Shown: positions 24,682 through 33,804 of the stretch, piece after piece | Layout: every line of letters begins with the position of its first letter | Position numbering within the stretch: the first letter of the stretch is position 1 | Assembly (NCBI RefSeq): GCF_013359685.1 | Contig: NZ_JABFMV010000021.1 | Coordinates: 1-42,252 of the forward strand | Direction: 5' to 3' | Source of the DNA: Leifsonia sp. C5G2 | GTDB lineage: Bacteria; Actinomycetota; Actinomycetes; Actinomycetales; Microbacteriaceae | DNA: 42,252 nucleotides | Notes under the pieces: model-generated | What the model was told of the DNA's origin: nothing | The model's database searches: none | What the model saw: the letters and a program-made list of their open reading frames with translations, nothing else | Translations under genes and position numbers: made by a program

Positions 24682-25641
24682 GTGTCCAACGGAACTCTCA
24701 CGAGACGTGCGGAACAGAAGGGGTCGGGACCGGTGGACCAGACGAAGACCCGCGAACGCGCACGTCGCAAGCGGCAGGGTTTCTGGCCGTTCCTCATCCC
24801 GGCGCTGATCGGCGTGATCGCCCTGATCGCCGTTCCGATCGGCTTCACGCTCTACTACAGCCTGCGCAACTACAACCTCCAGGTCGGCTCGGACTCGTTC
24901 ACGGGATTCGACAACTACGTCCGGCTCTTCACCGGTCAGAACGGCGACTTCGTCGCGGCGCTGCTGCGGACGTTCGGCTACGTGATCGTGGTCATCCTGT
25001 TCGACTTCGTGCTCGCGATGACGCAGGCACTGCTGCTCTTCAACATGAAACCGGCCTGGGCGAAGTTCTGGCGGGCCGTGTTCATCCTGCCGATCCTGGT
25101 CATCCCGACCGCGAGCGCCGTGTTCTGGCGCAACGTCATGTATGCGCCGCACGGTGGCGAGTTCCTGAAGGTGCTCGGCCTCGATGGCATCGTGCCGCCT
25201 CCGCTCGGCGATCCGAAGCTGGCGTTCTGGGCGATCATCGTCGTGGTGGTCTGGGCGTGGTCGCCGTGGGTGTTCATCCTCTTCTCCACCGGCCTCGACC
25301 AGCTCGACAGGACCGTGCTGGAGGCGTCGATGGTCGACGGCGCGAGCTACTGGCAGCGTCTGCGGACGATCATCTTCCCGCTGATGCGGCCGGTGATCTT
25401 CGTGACCCTCAGCTTCAAAGCGCTCGACTCGTTCCTCTCGTTCCCGTTCGTCTGGGTGCTGACCCAGGGAGGTCCGGGCAATTCGACGCACATCCTGAGC
25501 ACGTTCATCTACCAGCAGGCGTTCAACCTGCTCGACTACGGCAACGGCTCGGCGATGGCCATCGTCATGCTGCTGATCAGCGGCGTGATCTCGGTCGCGG
25601 CCGTGCTCGGCTGGCAGCGGTTCTACGGGAAGGAGTCCTGA
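24682..25641 (+). CDS. ABC transporter permease 1 (MalF/UgpA type)
   Basis: 319 residues, six helices after a basic N-terminal tail. The cytoplasmic EAA-loop is LEASMVDGASYWQRLRTIIFPLM, which contacts the ATPase. GTG 24682 is chosen for AAAGGAG at 24668-24674. It ends two bases before the next permease. There is no ATPase gene in the operon, so a shared MsiK-like ATPase elsewhere is expected, as is common in actinobacteria. Confidence 0.93.
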   Translation: MSNGTLTRRAEQKGSGPVDQTKTRERARRKRQGFWPFLIPALIGVIALIAVPIGFTLYYSLRNYNLQVGSDSFTGFDNYVRLFTGQNGDFVAALLRTFGYVIVVILFDFVLAMTQALLLFNMKPAWAKFWRAVFILPILVIPTASAVFWRNVMYAPHGGEFLKVLGLDGIVPPPLGDPKLAFWAIIVVVVWAWSPWVFILFSTGLDQLDRTVLEASMVDGASYWQRLRTIIFPLMRPVIFVTLSFKALDSFLSFPFVWVLTQGGPGNSTHILSTFIYQQAFNLLDYGNGSAMAIVMLLISGVISVAAVLGWQRFYGKES

Positions 25642-25642
25642 C

Positions 25643-26470
25643 ATGCGGACCCTCAAGCGCACTGTCCGGCTGCTGCCGCGGTCGGTGCTGATGGTCGTGA
25701 TCCTGCTCTGGGTGCTCGTGCCGGTCTACTTCCTCGTGGTGACGTCGCTGTCGCCGGAGGGCGACCTGCTCGACGGGCTCGAGCTGCCGTCGTCGTTCAC
25801 ACTGACGAACTACGCCGGGCTGTTCTCCGGCGCGAACTCGATCTGGATCCCGCTGATCAACAGCACGATCGTCACGATCGCCTCGACCGTGATCGCCCTC
25901 GTGCTGGCGGTTCCCGCCGCGTACGCGCTGTCGCACCTCCGTCACCGCCGCTCGGGGAGGATGGCGTACCTGTCGTTCTTCGTGCTGCGCGGCATCCCGC
26001 CGATCGCGCTCGTGATGCCCTTCTATCTGATCTTCGCGAAGGTGCAGATGCTGAACACCCTCCCCGGGATCATCATCGCGCTCGCGCCGCTCGCGCTCCC
26101 CTACTGCGTGTGGACACTGCGCGTCACCTTCGACCAGATCCCGCGCGAAGTGGAGGAGGCCGGCGCGGTCGACGGCGCGGGCCGGATGCGCATGTTCTTC
26201 TCGGTGGTGCTGCCGATCGCGACGCCAGGGATCGCGGCGACGGGGATCCTCGCCGGCCTGTTCATCTATGTCGACTACATCATCGTCGCGCCGCTGGCAG
26301 GCCCGCAGACGTACACCTTCCCGATCTACGTGACGAGCTTCTCGCAGGACTTCGTGCAGCTCGTCGGCCCGCTCTCGGCGGCGGCGATCGTGGGTGCCGT
26401 GCCGATGGCGCTGATGTTCATCGTGAGCCAGGGCTTCAGCCGGCGGCTCGCGAGCGCCGGCATCCACTGA
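25643..26470 (+). CDS. ABC transporter permease 2 (MalG/UgpE type)
   Basis: 275 residues, six helices. The EAA loop is VEEAGAVDGAGRMRMFFSVVLPIATPG. The partial MalG-type features RGIPPIALVMPFYLIF and a periplasmic loop starting TSLSPEGDLLDG are seen. It starts two bases after permease 1, with GGAAGGAG in the overlap region. It forms the membrane channel together with permease 1. Last gene before the operator-promoter region of the enzyme operon. Confidence 0.93.
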   Translation: MRTLKRTVRLLPRSVLMVVILLWVLVPVYFLVVTSLSPEGDLLDGLELPSSFTLTNYAGLFSGANSIWIPLINSTIVTIASTVIALVLAVPAAYALSHLRHRRSGRMAYLSFFVLRGIPPIALVMPFYLIFAKVQMLNTLPGIIIALAPLALPYCVWTLRVTFDQIPREVEEAGAVDGAGRMRMFFSVVLPIATPGIAATGILAGLFIYVDYIIVAPLAGPQTYTFPIYVTSFSQDFVQLVGPLSAAAIVGAVPMALMFIVSQGFSRRLASAGIH

Positions 26471-26486
26471 CCCGACGACCGATCAC

Positions 26487-26523
26487 TTGCAGACAAGTCG
26501 TCTAGTTGTATAGACTACTAGAC
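26487..26523 (+). promoter_or_regulatory. Promoter and operator of the hydratase-ThDP enzyme operon
   Basis: TTGCAG (26487-26492), 18 bases, TAGACT (26511-26516). GTCTA (26500-26504), six bases, TAGAC (26511-26515) is a perfect inverted repeat overlapping the promoter, followed by a further CTAGACG. This is the clearest copy of the cluster operator. Confidence 0.65.
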
Positions 26524-26550
26524 GTATCCGAACCGATGGAGAACGAACAG

Positions 26551-27570
26551 ATGACACAGGACTCAGCGACGAGGCCGTGGCGAGACCTCACCGATCCGCG
26601 CCGCATCGTCGACTACGACGACATCGCCGACCGGGAGGCCGGCCGCAAGGAACCGGAGTTCGAGAATCTCGAGATCCCCGAAGACCTCGGCACCGTGCGC
26701 GAGCTCGTGGACGACCACAAGATCAAGCGGTACGCGTTCACGCAGGACGAGTACGGCCCCTGGTACTTCGAGGACAGCCCCTTCGGCGGCCGCATCGGCC
26801 AGGCCACGCTGCTCTGCAACGACCTCGTCCAGATGTTCACGAACGTGTACGCGGCGAGCGAGGTCGTGGGATTCCACACCGAGGAGCAGATGTGGTTCGA
26901 CAGCCCGGCCCACCTCGATGAGGAGGTGACACTGGCCGCCACCTACACCGAGTCGTACGTGCGCCGCGGCGAGGGCTACGTCGTCATGGAGGCCGCGGCC
27001 ACCGGTGAGGACGGGCGCAGCATCGTCCGCCACCGCGGGGTCGAGATCCTCAAGACCGTACCGGGCACGCTCGGCGGACGGGGCAGCGGGACGCCCGAGA
27101 AGCGCGTGACCGGCGAGATCCCGGACGGCGCGCGCACCGTCGCCGCGTTCGACGCGGACACGCGGCCCGGCGACGTGCTCGAGCCCGTCACGCACGAGGT
27201 GACCTTCGAGCAGACAGCGGTGTTCTCCCGGATCGGCGAATACGTCGTCAACACGCACAACGACCTCCGGGCCGCGCGGGAAGGCAAGCTGCGGCAGCCG
27301 ATCGTGCAGGGGGCGCAGCAGTTCGGGCTCATCGCAGGCCGCCTGGTGCAGGCCTTCGGCGCCGGATTCTTCACCACGGGCTGGATCCAGGCGAAGTTCC
27401 TGGTGCCCGTCGAGGTCTTCGAGCCGATCACCATCCACGCGCTCGTCACCGCCGTCGTCCCCCGCGAGGGCGGCGGCAGCACCGCCGAGCTCGAGGTGTG
27501 GATCCGCCGCGCCGACGGTCGTCTCGTGACCGTCGGCTGGGCCTCCGCCGCGCTTCCCTCCCGCTCCTGA
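26551..27570 (+). CDS. MaoC/FAS1-type double hot-dog hydratase-like protein 1
   Basis: 339 residues with two hot-dog domains. The first (about 50-180) contains KRYAFTQDEYGPWYFEDSPFGG and EGYVVMEAAATGEDG; the second (about 210-335) contains LRQPIVQGAQQFGLIAGRL. In MaoC (R)-hydratases the first segment carries D-x-N-P-x-H; here the His position is aromatic (DEYGPWY) and AHG reads GQA or VQG. Classical enoyl-CoA hydration is therefore doubtful, and binding or dehydration of another acyl-CoA is possible. ATG 26551 is chosen for GGAG nine bases upstream; earlier starts overlap the operator. Paralogue of the protein at 32.8 kb. Confidence 0.85.
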   Translation: MTQDSATRPWRDLTDPRRIVDYDDIADREAGRKEPEFENLEIPEDLGTVRELVDDHKIKRYAFTQDEYGPWYFEDSPFGGRIGQATLLCNDLVQMFTNVYAASEVVGFHTEEQMWFDSPAHLDEEVTLAATYTESYVRRGEGYVVMEAAATGEDGRSIVRHRGVEILKTVPGTLGGRGSGTPEKRVTGEIPDGARTVAAFDADTRPGDVLEPVTHEVTFEQTAVFSRIGEYVVNTHNDLRAAREGKLRQPIVQGAQQFGLIAGRLVQAFGAGFFTTGWIQAKFLVPVEVFEPITIHALVTAVVPREGGGSTAELEVWIRRADGRLVTVGWASAALPSRS

Positions 27571-27601
27571 CCCCACCATCCCTCGACAGAAGAACGGACT
27601 C

Positions 27602-29305
27602 ATGACCACTCCGAAGACCGGCGGCCAGATCGTCGTCGACATGCTCAAGTCGCTCGGGATCCGATACGTGTTCGGTGTCGTCGGCGGCCAGACCCTGGCC
27701 ATCACCGACGCGATCATCGACACCCCGGGGATCGAGCTCATCCACACCCGCCACGAGAACGCGGCAGCCGTGATGATGGACGCCTACGGGCGCCTCACTG
27801 GCGAGATCGCCGCGTGCATCTCGACTACCGGACCGGGTGCGACCAACCTGCTGACCGGTGTCGGCGGCGCGTACCGCGACTCCAGCCCCGGGTTCGTGAT
27901 CACCTGCAACAACAACGGCGAGAACATCAACAAGGACGACGCTCAGAACGCCGACCATGTCGAACTGTTCAAGCCGCTGACCAAGTGGAGCCGGCTCGTC
28001 GCGCACCCGACCTCGATCAAGCAGGCGATGGAGGAGGCCTACATCAACGCGATGTCGGGCAACCCCGGGCCCGTGCATCTCGACTTCGCGCGCGACACCA
28101 TCGAGGGGACGGTGGTGCAGCCGCCGGAGATCCCGGAGGTGCACCCGTCCCGGGCCTGGGTCGCCCAACGACCCGCGCCGAACGCTGTCGCCGTCGCCGA
28201 AGCCGTCGAGCGGCTGCTCGCGGCCGAGCGTCCGGTGATCTGGCTCGGCAACGGCGGCAACCGCGGGCGTGCTGGCGACGCTGTGCTCGCGCTCGCCGAG
28301 GCGCTCAACATCCCGGTCGTCACCACCTTCAACGGCATCGGCGCCGTGCCGACCACGAACCCGCTCGCGTTCGGCGCCGTCAGCCGGATGGGGACGACCA
28401 TCTCGACCCGGGTCATCGGCGACGCCGACCTGGTGCTCGCGCTGGGCAACAGCCTCAACGCGGTCTCGACCACGCGCTGGAAGCGCGTGTTGCCCGATGT
28501 GATCCAGGTGGACGTCGACTCGACGATGATCGGCCGCTACTATTCCGAGGTCACCACCGGCATCGTCTCCGACATCTCGTCCTTCGCCGCCGCCGTGATC
28601 GACGCCGTGGGCGACCGTGCGGCCGCCGCGCGGGAATCGCGCGCGGAGTGGATCGAAGACCTCCAGCAGGCGCGCGCCGAATGGTGGGAGAGCACCGCCG
28701 TCGCCGAGGGCGAGCACGCGGCACCGCTGTCGCCCGCCGACATCGTGCGGGCTCTGCGCGAGGTGGCTCCCGACGACACCCTGCTCATTCCCGACGCCGG
28801 CAACCCGGGCGTCTGGTCGTTCCTCTGGCAGGTCACCCAGACGAACAGCTACATCAAGCCGGTCGGCTTCGGGAACATGGGCTTCGCCCTCCCCTCGGCC
28901 ATCGCCGCGACCGTGCTCGACCCGAATCGGCCCGTGCTGGCGCTCATCGGCGACGGATCGCTCGGGATGAGTCTCGGAGAGCTCGAGACGCTGGCGCGGG
29001 TCGGCGGTAAAGTCTGCATCGTGGTCCTCAACGACGCGAGCTACGGCAACATCCGGCAGGAGCAGGAGCTGCACTTCAACGGGCGCACCATCGGCGTCGA
29101 CTTCGGCCCGGTGGACTTCGGCGAGGTGGCCCGCGGGATGGGCGTCGACGGCGAAGTGGTGCACGACCTGGCGACGCTGACCCGTCGCGCCGCCGAGGCG
29201 CTGACGACCGGGGTCGGCCCGGTCGTGCTCGACGTGCCGCTGGACCGCAACGCGAACGCGTGGACGTACCACGCGTTCGTCCCCTACGAGGCGAGCGAGG
29301 AATAG
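27602..29305 (+). CDS. Thiamine diphosphate-dependent lyase/decarboxylase (acetolactate synthase-like fold)
   Basis: 567 residues in three domains. The N-terminal Pyr domain has the catalytic Glu in HTRHENAAAVMMDAYGR. A central DHS-like domain follows. The C-terminal PP domain has the ThDP-Mg motif GDGSLGMSLGELETLARVGG ending in VVLND. The family includes acetolactate synthase, benzoylformate and oxalyl-CoA decarboxylases and 2-hydroxyacyl-CoA lyase. No regulatory subunit is nearby, so biosynthetic acetolactate synthase is unlikely. The gene directly downstream is a class III CoA transferase, as in oxc-frc pairs. This suggests cleavage or decarboxylation of a 2-oxo- or 2-hydroxyacyl-CoA (inference). 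Probably cytoplasmic. Confidence 0.9.
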   Translation: MTTPKTGGQIVVDMLKSLGIRYVFGVVGGQTLAITDAIIDTPGIELIHTRHENAAAVMMDAYGRLTGEIAACISTTGPGATNLLTGVGGAYRDSSPGFVITCNNNGENINKDDAQNADHVELFKPLTKWSRLVAHPTSIKQAMEEAYINAMSGNPGPVHLDFARDTIEGTVVQPPEIPEVHPSRAWVAQRPAPNAVAVAEAVERLLAAERPVIWLGNGGNRGRAGDAVLALAEALNIPVVTTFNGIGAVPTTNPLAFGAVSRMGTTISTRVIGDADLVLALGNSLNAVSTTRWKRVLPDVIQVDVDSTMIGRYYSEVTTGIVSDISSFAAAVIDAVGDRAAAARESRAEWIEDLQQARAEWWESTAVAEGEHAAPLSPADIVRALREVAPDDTLLIPDAGNPGVWSFLWQVTQTNSYIKPVGFGNMGFALPSAIAATVLDPNRPVLALIGDGSLGMSLGELETLARVGGKVCIVVLNDASYGNIRQEQELHFNGRTIGVDFGPVDFGEVARGMGVDGEVVHDLATLTRRAAEALTTGVGPVVLDVPLDRNANAWTYHAFVPYEASEE

Positions 29306-29311
29306 GACGCG

Positions 29312-30511
29312 ATGGCGCGAGAGAACGGTGTCGGCCCGCTCGACGGACTGAAGGTGCTCGATCTCTCGCGGTTCATCGCCGGTCCGCTGTGCGCCCAGAT
29401 CCTGGGCGACTTCGGGGCGGAGGTCGTCAAGATCGAGCGCCCTGGCGGCGAGGACTCCCGGCATCACGGCCCGTACTACCGCGACGAGAGCGTCTACATG
29501 ATGCTCTACCACCGCAACAAGTACGACGCGACGCTCGACACCCGTCATGCCAGGGCGCTCGGCATCCTCGAACGGCTGGTGGAGTGGGCCGACGTCGTGG
29601 TCGAGAACTTCCGGCCGGGCACGATGGACAAGATCGGCATCGGCTGGGAGCGGATGCGCGAGCTGAACCCGTCCGTCATCCTCGTCTCGATCTCGGGGTT
29701 CGGGCAGACCGGGCCGGACTCGTCGCGAGCGCTGTTCGACGCCATCTCCCAGGCGCAGTCGGGGCTGATGCACGTGACGGGCGACCCGGACGGGATGCCG
29801 ACGCTCAGCGGAACCTACATCGCCGACTACACGACCGGCTACCTGGCCGCGATCGGCACTCTCGCCGCGGTGGTGCACCGGGAGCGCACCGGTGAGGGCC
29901 AGCTGGTCGACATCGCGTCGCTCGACTCGATGTTCGCGACCCTCGGCATCCGGCTGATCACGCAGCTGATGCTAGGCGAGGAGATCCCACGCAGCGGGTC
30001 GCGCGATCCGCTGACAGCACCGGTGAACGTGTACGAGGCGGCGGACGGGTCCATCTACATCCAGGGCGGGACGCGCACGCTGTTCCGCACCCTGTTCGGG
30101 GTCATCGGGCGGCCTGACCTGGCCGGCGACCCGCGCTACCAGCACGCCGAGGTGCGGATGGCGCACCGCGACCTCCTCGAGGGCGCCGTCGCGGACTGGG
30201 CGCGCACGCGGACCCGCGACGAGATCGCCGAGGCGCTGCGCGGTGCGGGAGTGCCGTACGCGCCGGTGGCGTCGATCGCGGAGGTCGCCGCGTCGCCGCA
30301 GATCGCCGCACGCGAGATGGTGCAGGAGGTCGAGCATCCCACCCTCGGGACGCTCCGCCTGCCCGGGTCGCCGATCAAGCTCAGTGAGACGCCGCCGACG
30401 ATCAGGAAGGCTCCTCCGCTGGCCGGAGAGGACAACGACTTCGTGTACGGCGGCATCCTCGGGATGTCCCCGGCGGAGATCGCGCGGCTGTACGAGGACG
30501 GGGCGATCTGA
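29312..30511 (+). CDS. Class III CoA transferase (CaiB/BaiF family)
   Basis: 399 residues. The opening segment LDGLKVLDLSRFIAGPLCAQILGDFGAEVVKIE is typical. VVVENFRPGTMDKIGIG and the catalytic Asp in ALFDAISQAQSG match the family (Asp169-type residue of formyl-CoA transferase). It moves CoA between carboxylic acids. It starts six bases after the ThDP enzyme and its stop overlaps the kinase start by one base (TGATG). It probably activates the acid substrate or recycles formyl-CoA for the neighbouring ThDP enzyme. Confidence 0.93.
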   Translation: MARENGVGPLDGLKVLDLSRFIAGPLCAQILGDFGAEVVKIERPGGEDSRHHGPYYRDESVYMMLYHRNKYDATLDTRHARALGILERLVEWADVVVENFRPGTMDKIGIGWERMRELNPSVILVSISGFGQTGPDSSRALFDAISQAQSGLMHVTGDPDGMPTLSGTYIADYTTGYLAAIGTLAAVVHRERTGEGQLVDIASLDSMFATLGIRLITQLMLGEEIPRSGSRDPLTAPVNVYEAADGSIYIQGGTRTLFRTLFGVIGRPDLAGDPRYQHAEVRMAHRDLLEGAVADWARTRTRDEIAEALRGAGVPYAPVASIAEVAASPQIAAREMVQEVEHPTLGTLRLPGSPIKLSETPPTIRKAPPLAGEDNDFVYGGILGMSPAEIARLYEDGAI

Positions 30512-31932
30512 TGCCGGGCGCGCTGGCCCTCGCGATCGATGTCGGCTCCTCGGCCGTGCGCGCCGCCGCCGTCGACCCGCTCGGCGTGCTCGTTTCCACC
30601 GCACGGGTGGAACGGCCGGACTCCCATTCCGGGCTCGTCTTCGATCCGCAGCTGCTGTGGTCGCAGGTGGTGACGGTCTGCGCGTCGCTGGCCGCCGATG
30701 CCCGGGCCGGGATCGGCACGATCGCCATCGCGGGTCACATCGGCACGGTGTTCCTGGACGAGAGGCTGCAGCCCATCGGGCCGGGCCGGGGCTGGGCGGA
30801 CACCGACGGGGTGCCGCTGCTGGAGGCCGCGCTCGGCGCGCGGTCGGGCGAGCTCCTGCGCTCGGCGGGGCGCCCCTCGATCACCGGAGGTGCCGGAGCG
30901 GCCGCGCTCCAGTTCCGCTCGGAGCGGCCGGAGGAGTTCGCCCGCGTGCGGGCGATCGTGTCGCCCAAGGACTTCCTGGTGGCCCGGTTGACCGGAGAGG
31001 TGGCGACCGATCACACCTCGGCCGCGTACACCGGGCTCGCCAGGGTCGCCGAGCGCGGGTGGGATGCGGGTCTGCTGGAGGCGACGAGGCTCGACGCGGC
31101 GCTGTTCCCGGGCCAGCTGCCCTCCACCTCCGTCGTCGGCGTGCTCGGCGCGGCCGTGAGCGCGGAGCTGGGCCTGCCCTCCGGGACGCCGGTCGTCTCC
31201 GGCGGTCCGGACGGGACGGTCGGCGCGACCTTCGTGATCGGCGAGCGCTCCGACCTCATCGCCGACGTGGCGGGGACCACGGACGTCCTGGTCGGGCTCG
31301 TCGGAGACCCGGAGGCCGCGCCGGCGGAGGCGATGGTGAACCCGTATCCGCTGGGCGGGTTCAGCGCGGGTGGCGCGACCGGCATGACCGGTGGCGCGCT
31401 GGCACGCTGGGCCGCGCTCCTCGGCTTCGGGGACTCGGGGACGGCCGTCGCGGCGCTCGAGGGGCGTGCACCGCTCCGCCCGGGCGCCGGCGGCTTGCGA
31501 CTGGTGCCGACCCTCTCCGGAGCCCGGTTCCCGCGCTGGCGTCCGCACGAGACCGGCCGGCTCCGCGGTCAGCGCGCCGAGCACGAGGCCGCCGACATCG
31601 TCCAGGCCGCGGTGGAGGGTGCGGCGTTCGTCGTCCGCGAGGGCGTCGACGTGCTCGACCCTGCTCGCGAGGCGTCCATCGCGCTCGCCGGAGGGGCCGC
31701 GCGGTCCCGACTTCTCGCGCAGTTGCGGGCGGACATCCTGGGCCGGCCCGTCGTACTGTGCGGAGAGCCCGACGTCAGTCTCATGGGCGCGGCGCTGATC
31801 GCGTTCCGCGGGATCGGTGCGGAGACCTCGGGAGAGTTCGACGTCGGGGTGCGTTCGCCCGGCGTCGTCGCCCCCGACCCCGAGCGGGTGGAGGCGTACC
31901 GCGCCGTCTACTCGGATTGGCAAGTAGACTAG
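30511..31932 (+). CDS. FGGY-family carbohydrate kinase
   Basis: 473 residues with the ASKHA fold: phosphate-1 motif LALAIDVGSSAVRAAAVD at the N-terminus, the catalytic Asp region SGGPDGTVGATFVIG, and the C-terminal ALAGGAARSRLLAQLRADILGRPV. It phosphorylates a sugar or polyol with ATP in the cytoplasm. The final codons and stop lie inside an inverted repeat that is a candidate operator. The specificity cannot be told from sequence. Its presence shows that at least part of the substrate is handled as a polyol or ketose. Confidence 0.9.
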   Translation: MPGALALAIDVGSSAVRAAAVDPLGVLVSTARVERPDSHSGLVFDPQLLWSQVVTVCASLAADARAGIGTIAIAGHIGTVFLDERLQPIGPGRGWADTDGVPLLEAALGARSGELLRSAGRPSITGGAGAAALQFRSERPEEFARVRAIVSPKDFLVARLTGEVATDHTSAAYTGLARVAERGWDAGLLEATRLDAALFPGQLPSTSVVGVLGAAVSAELGLPSGTPVVSGGPDGTVGATFVIGERSDLIADVAGTTDVLVGLVGDPEAAPAEAMVNPYPLGGFSAGGATGMTGGALARWAALLGFGDSGTAVAALEGRAPLRPGAGGLRLVPTLSGARFPRWRPHETGRLRGQRAEHEAADIVQAAVEGAAFVVREGVDVLDPAREASIALAGGAARSRLLAQLRADILGRPVVLCGEPDVSLMGAALIAFRGIGAETSGEFDVGVRSPGVVAPDPERVEAYRAVYSDWQVD

Positions 31933-31958
31933 ACGTCCACACAAATCTTTCATACAAT
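31906..31958 (+). promoter_or_regulatory. Operator and promoter of the GntR gene
   Basis: GTCTACT (31906-31912) and AGTAGAC (31923-31929) form a perfect inverted repeat, followed by TAGAC again (31930-31934). The -10-like TACAAT lies at 31953-31958. The site overlaps the end of the kinase gene and suggests autoregulation of the GntR protein. Confidence 0.5.
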
Positions 31959-32010
31959 ACAACCAAGCCGCTTCGGGGAACTGGCGAGCATGCGGCGACG
32001 AGGAGGCATC

Positions 32011-32730
32011 GTGGGCTCCGCCATCGGACCGATCTATCAGGTCATCGTGCGAGACATCACCGAGCAGATCACGGGCGGGTCGCTCCAGCCCGGCGACCGG
32101 CTCGACAGCGAGCCGCGGCTCGCGGAGCGTTACGGCGTGAGCCGCATGACCCTGCGCCAGGCGCTCGGCGAGCTCGAGGCCGGCGGCCTCGTCGTGCGGC
32201 GTCACGGAGCAGGCACCTTCGTGAACACGCCCCGCCCCATCCAGCGCCGCGGCAACCAGCTCGGCGCCTTCCACGAGGAGATGGGGCTCGACCCGAACGA
32301 GATCGTCACTGACCTGCTGCTGCAGGAGGTCGTCGCACCGCCGGCCGCCGTCGCCGACGACCTGGTGCTCGGCCACGGGGCGACCACGTCGCACGTGATC
32401 CGGCTGCGGAGGCTGCACGGCAAGCCGATCGCGCTGCAGGAGTCGTGGGTCCCCTACCTGCTCGTCCCCGGGCTGGGCCGCGACGGCCTGATCGACGGCT
32501 CGCTCTACAAGACCATGCGCGAGCGGGGCGGCATCGAGATCCGCAGCGCGGAGCAGGCGGTGTCGGTCGCCACGGCCACACCGGAGGTCGCTGACGCGCT
32601 CGAGGAGACGCCGGGCAGCCCGGTCATGAGCATCCGCCGTGTCTCCTGGGACGGCTCGGGCAACCCGGTGGAGGTCGCCCAGAGCTTCACCTCCGCGAGC
32701 CTGCCGCTCATCGTGCGGCTCGAACGCTGA
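32011..32730 (+). CDS. GntR/HutC-family transcriptional regulator
   Basis: 239 residues. The N-terminal winged helix has LQPGDRLDSEPRLAERYGVSRMTLRQALGELEAGGLVVRRHGAGTF in consecutive segments. The UTRA ligand-binding domain (about 85-235) has LLLQEVVAPP, VIRLRRLHGKPIALQESWVP and VMSIRRVSWD. GTG 32011 is preferred because AGGAGG lies four bases upstream; ATG 31990 has no such site. Probably the repressor that reads the GTCTA/TAGAC operators at 23.15, 26.5, 31.9 and 35.59 kb and is released by a pathway intermediate. Confidence 0.93.
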   Translation: MGSAIGPIYQVIVRDITEQITGGSLQPGDRLDSEPRLAERYGVSRMTLRQALGELEAGGLVVRRHGAGTFVNTPRPIQRRGNQLGAFHEEMGLDPNEIVTDLLLQEVVAPPAAVADDLVLGHGATTSHVIRLRRLHGKPIALQESWVPYLLVPGLGRDGLIDGSLYKTMRERGGIEIRSAEQAVSVATATPEVADALEETPGSPVMSIRRVSWDGSGNPVEVAQSFTSASLPLIVRLER

Positions 32731-32771
32731 CATCCGACCATCCATCTCCATCCATCGGAGGACGCAGAACG

Positions 32772-33764
32772 ATGACGATCACCCATCCCTCGACGATCAC
32801 TCACGCGGAGGCGCACGCCCACGGCAAGGACGCCAGCTACGACGCGATCGTGATCCCCGAGCCGTTCCCCTCCACCGAGGCGACCCTCGACGCCGACCGC
32901 GTTCGCGCGTTCGCCTTCGCCCAGGGCGACTACGGCTCGTGGTACTTCGGGGAGTCGCCCTTCGGCGGTCCGATCGGACATCCGCTGGCCCTGGCCAACG
33001 ACCTGCTGTTTCTGTTCTACGAGACCTACAACGGCAACACCGCCGAGGGCCTGCAGACCCATGAGCGGCTGCGCTTCCGCTCGCCGCTGCGCCTCGGCGA
33101 GTCCGTGCGCATCGACGGCGGATACGTCGAACGGTACGAGAACCGCGGGCACGGCTACGTCGTCATGGAGGCCGCGGCGACCGCGGAGGACGGCCGGACC
33201 GTCGTCGAGCACCGCGGCACGGAGATCATGCGGACCCGCGCCGGCGAGGTCTCCGGCCGATCGAAGGCCGCTCCGGCTGGCCGCCGCGTGCAGGCGGCGC
33301 CCGACACCGCGTTGCCGACCCTGACCAGGGCTGCGCTCGGCGCGCCACTCGGCTCGCCCGTCGCCGGCGTCTCGCGGCACTTCACGCAGGACCAGATGAA
33401 CGTGTTCTCCTGGCTCGCACGCGGCTACCGCAACGTGCACACCGACATCGGCCGGGCTCGGGACAGCGGAGTGGACCGCACCATCGTGCAGGCCCTCCAG
33501 CAGACCGGGCTCATCGCCGAGGCGATGGTCGGCTACTTCGGCGCGAGCTGGTTCACGACGGGCGAGCTCGACCTGCGCTACACGCACCCCGCGTTCTGCG
33601 GGGAGCAGCTGACCGTTCGAGCCGCGCTCGTCGGCGAGACGGACGGGGTGCAGGAGCTGGAGGTCTGGATCGACTCGGACGGCGGCCCGCGCACGGCGCT
33701 GGGCTGGGCCCGGGCGATGGTGACCGACGACGAGCGCCGCCCTCACCCGGTGATCGGGATCTGA
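32772..33764 (+). CDS. MaoC/FAS1-type double hot-dog hydratase-like protein 2
   Basis: 330 residues, clearly paralogous to the protein at 26.55 kb: AFAQGDYGSWYFGESPFGG for AFTQDEYGPWYFEDSPFGG, and GHGYVVMEAAATAEDGRTVVEHRG. The second hot-dog domain has TIVQALQQTGLIAEAM. The MaoC catalytic His is again missing from the first segment. GGAGG lies upstream of ATG 32772. Two such proteins in one cluster suggest either a heteromeric enzyme or two successive steps on related CoA esters. Confidence 0.85.
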   Translation: MTITHPSTITHAEAHAHGKDASYDAIVIPEPFPSTEATLDADRVRAFAFAQGDYGSWYFGESPFGGPIGHPLALANDLLFLFYETYNGNTAEGLQTHERLRFRSPLRLGESVRIDGGYVERYENRGHGYVVMEAAATAEDGRTVVEHRGTEIMRTRAGEVSGRSKAAPAGRRVQAAPDTALPTLTRAALGAPLGSPVAGVSRHFTQDQMNVFSWLARGYRNVHTDIGRARDSGVDRTIVQALQQTGLIAEAMVGYFGASWFTTGELDLRYTHPAFCGEQLTVRAALVGETDGVQELEVWIDSDGGPRTALGWARAMVTDDERRPHPVIGI

Positions 33765-33804
33765 GGGCGGCGCCGCGTCGCGAACCGCTCGCTTCCGGGG
33801 GAGG

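Noticed and set aside
27602-29305. Acetolactate synthase for branched-chain amino acid synthesis
   Set aside because: There is no small regulatory subunit or ilvC nearby, and the context is CoA-transferase and catabolic genes.
27446-29878. Long minus-strand open frame opposite the ThDP enzyme
   Set aside because: It is a His/Arg/Asp-rich shadow of a gene with intact ThDP motifs, and has no ribosome site or family match.
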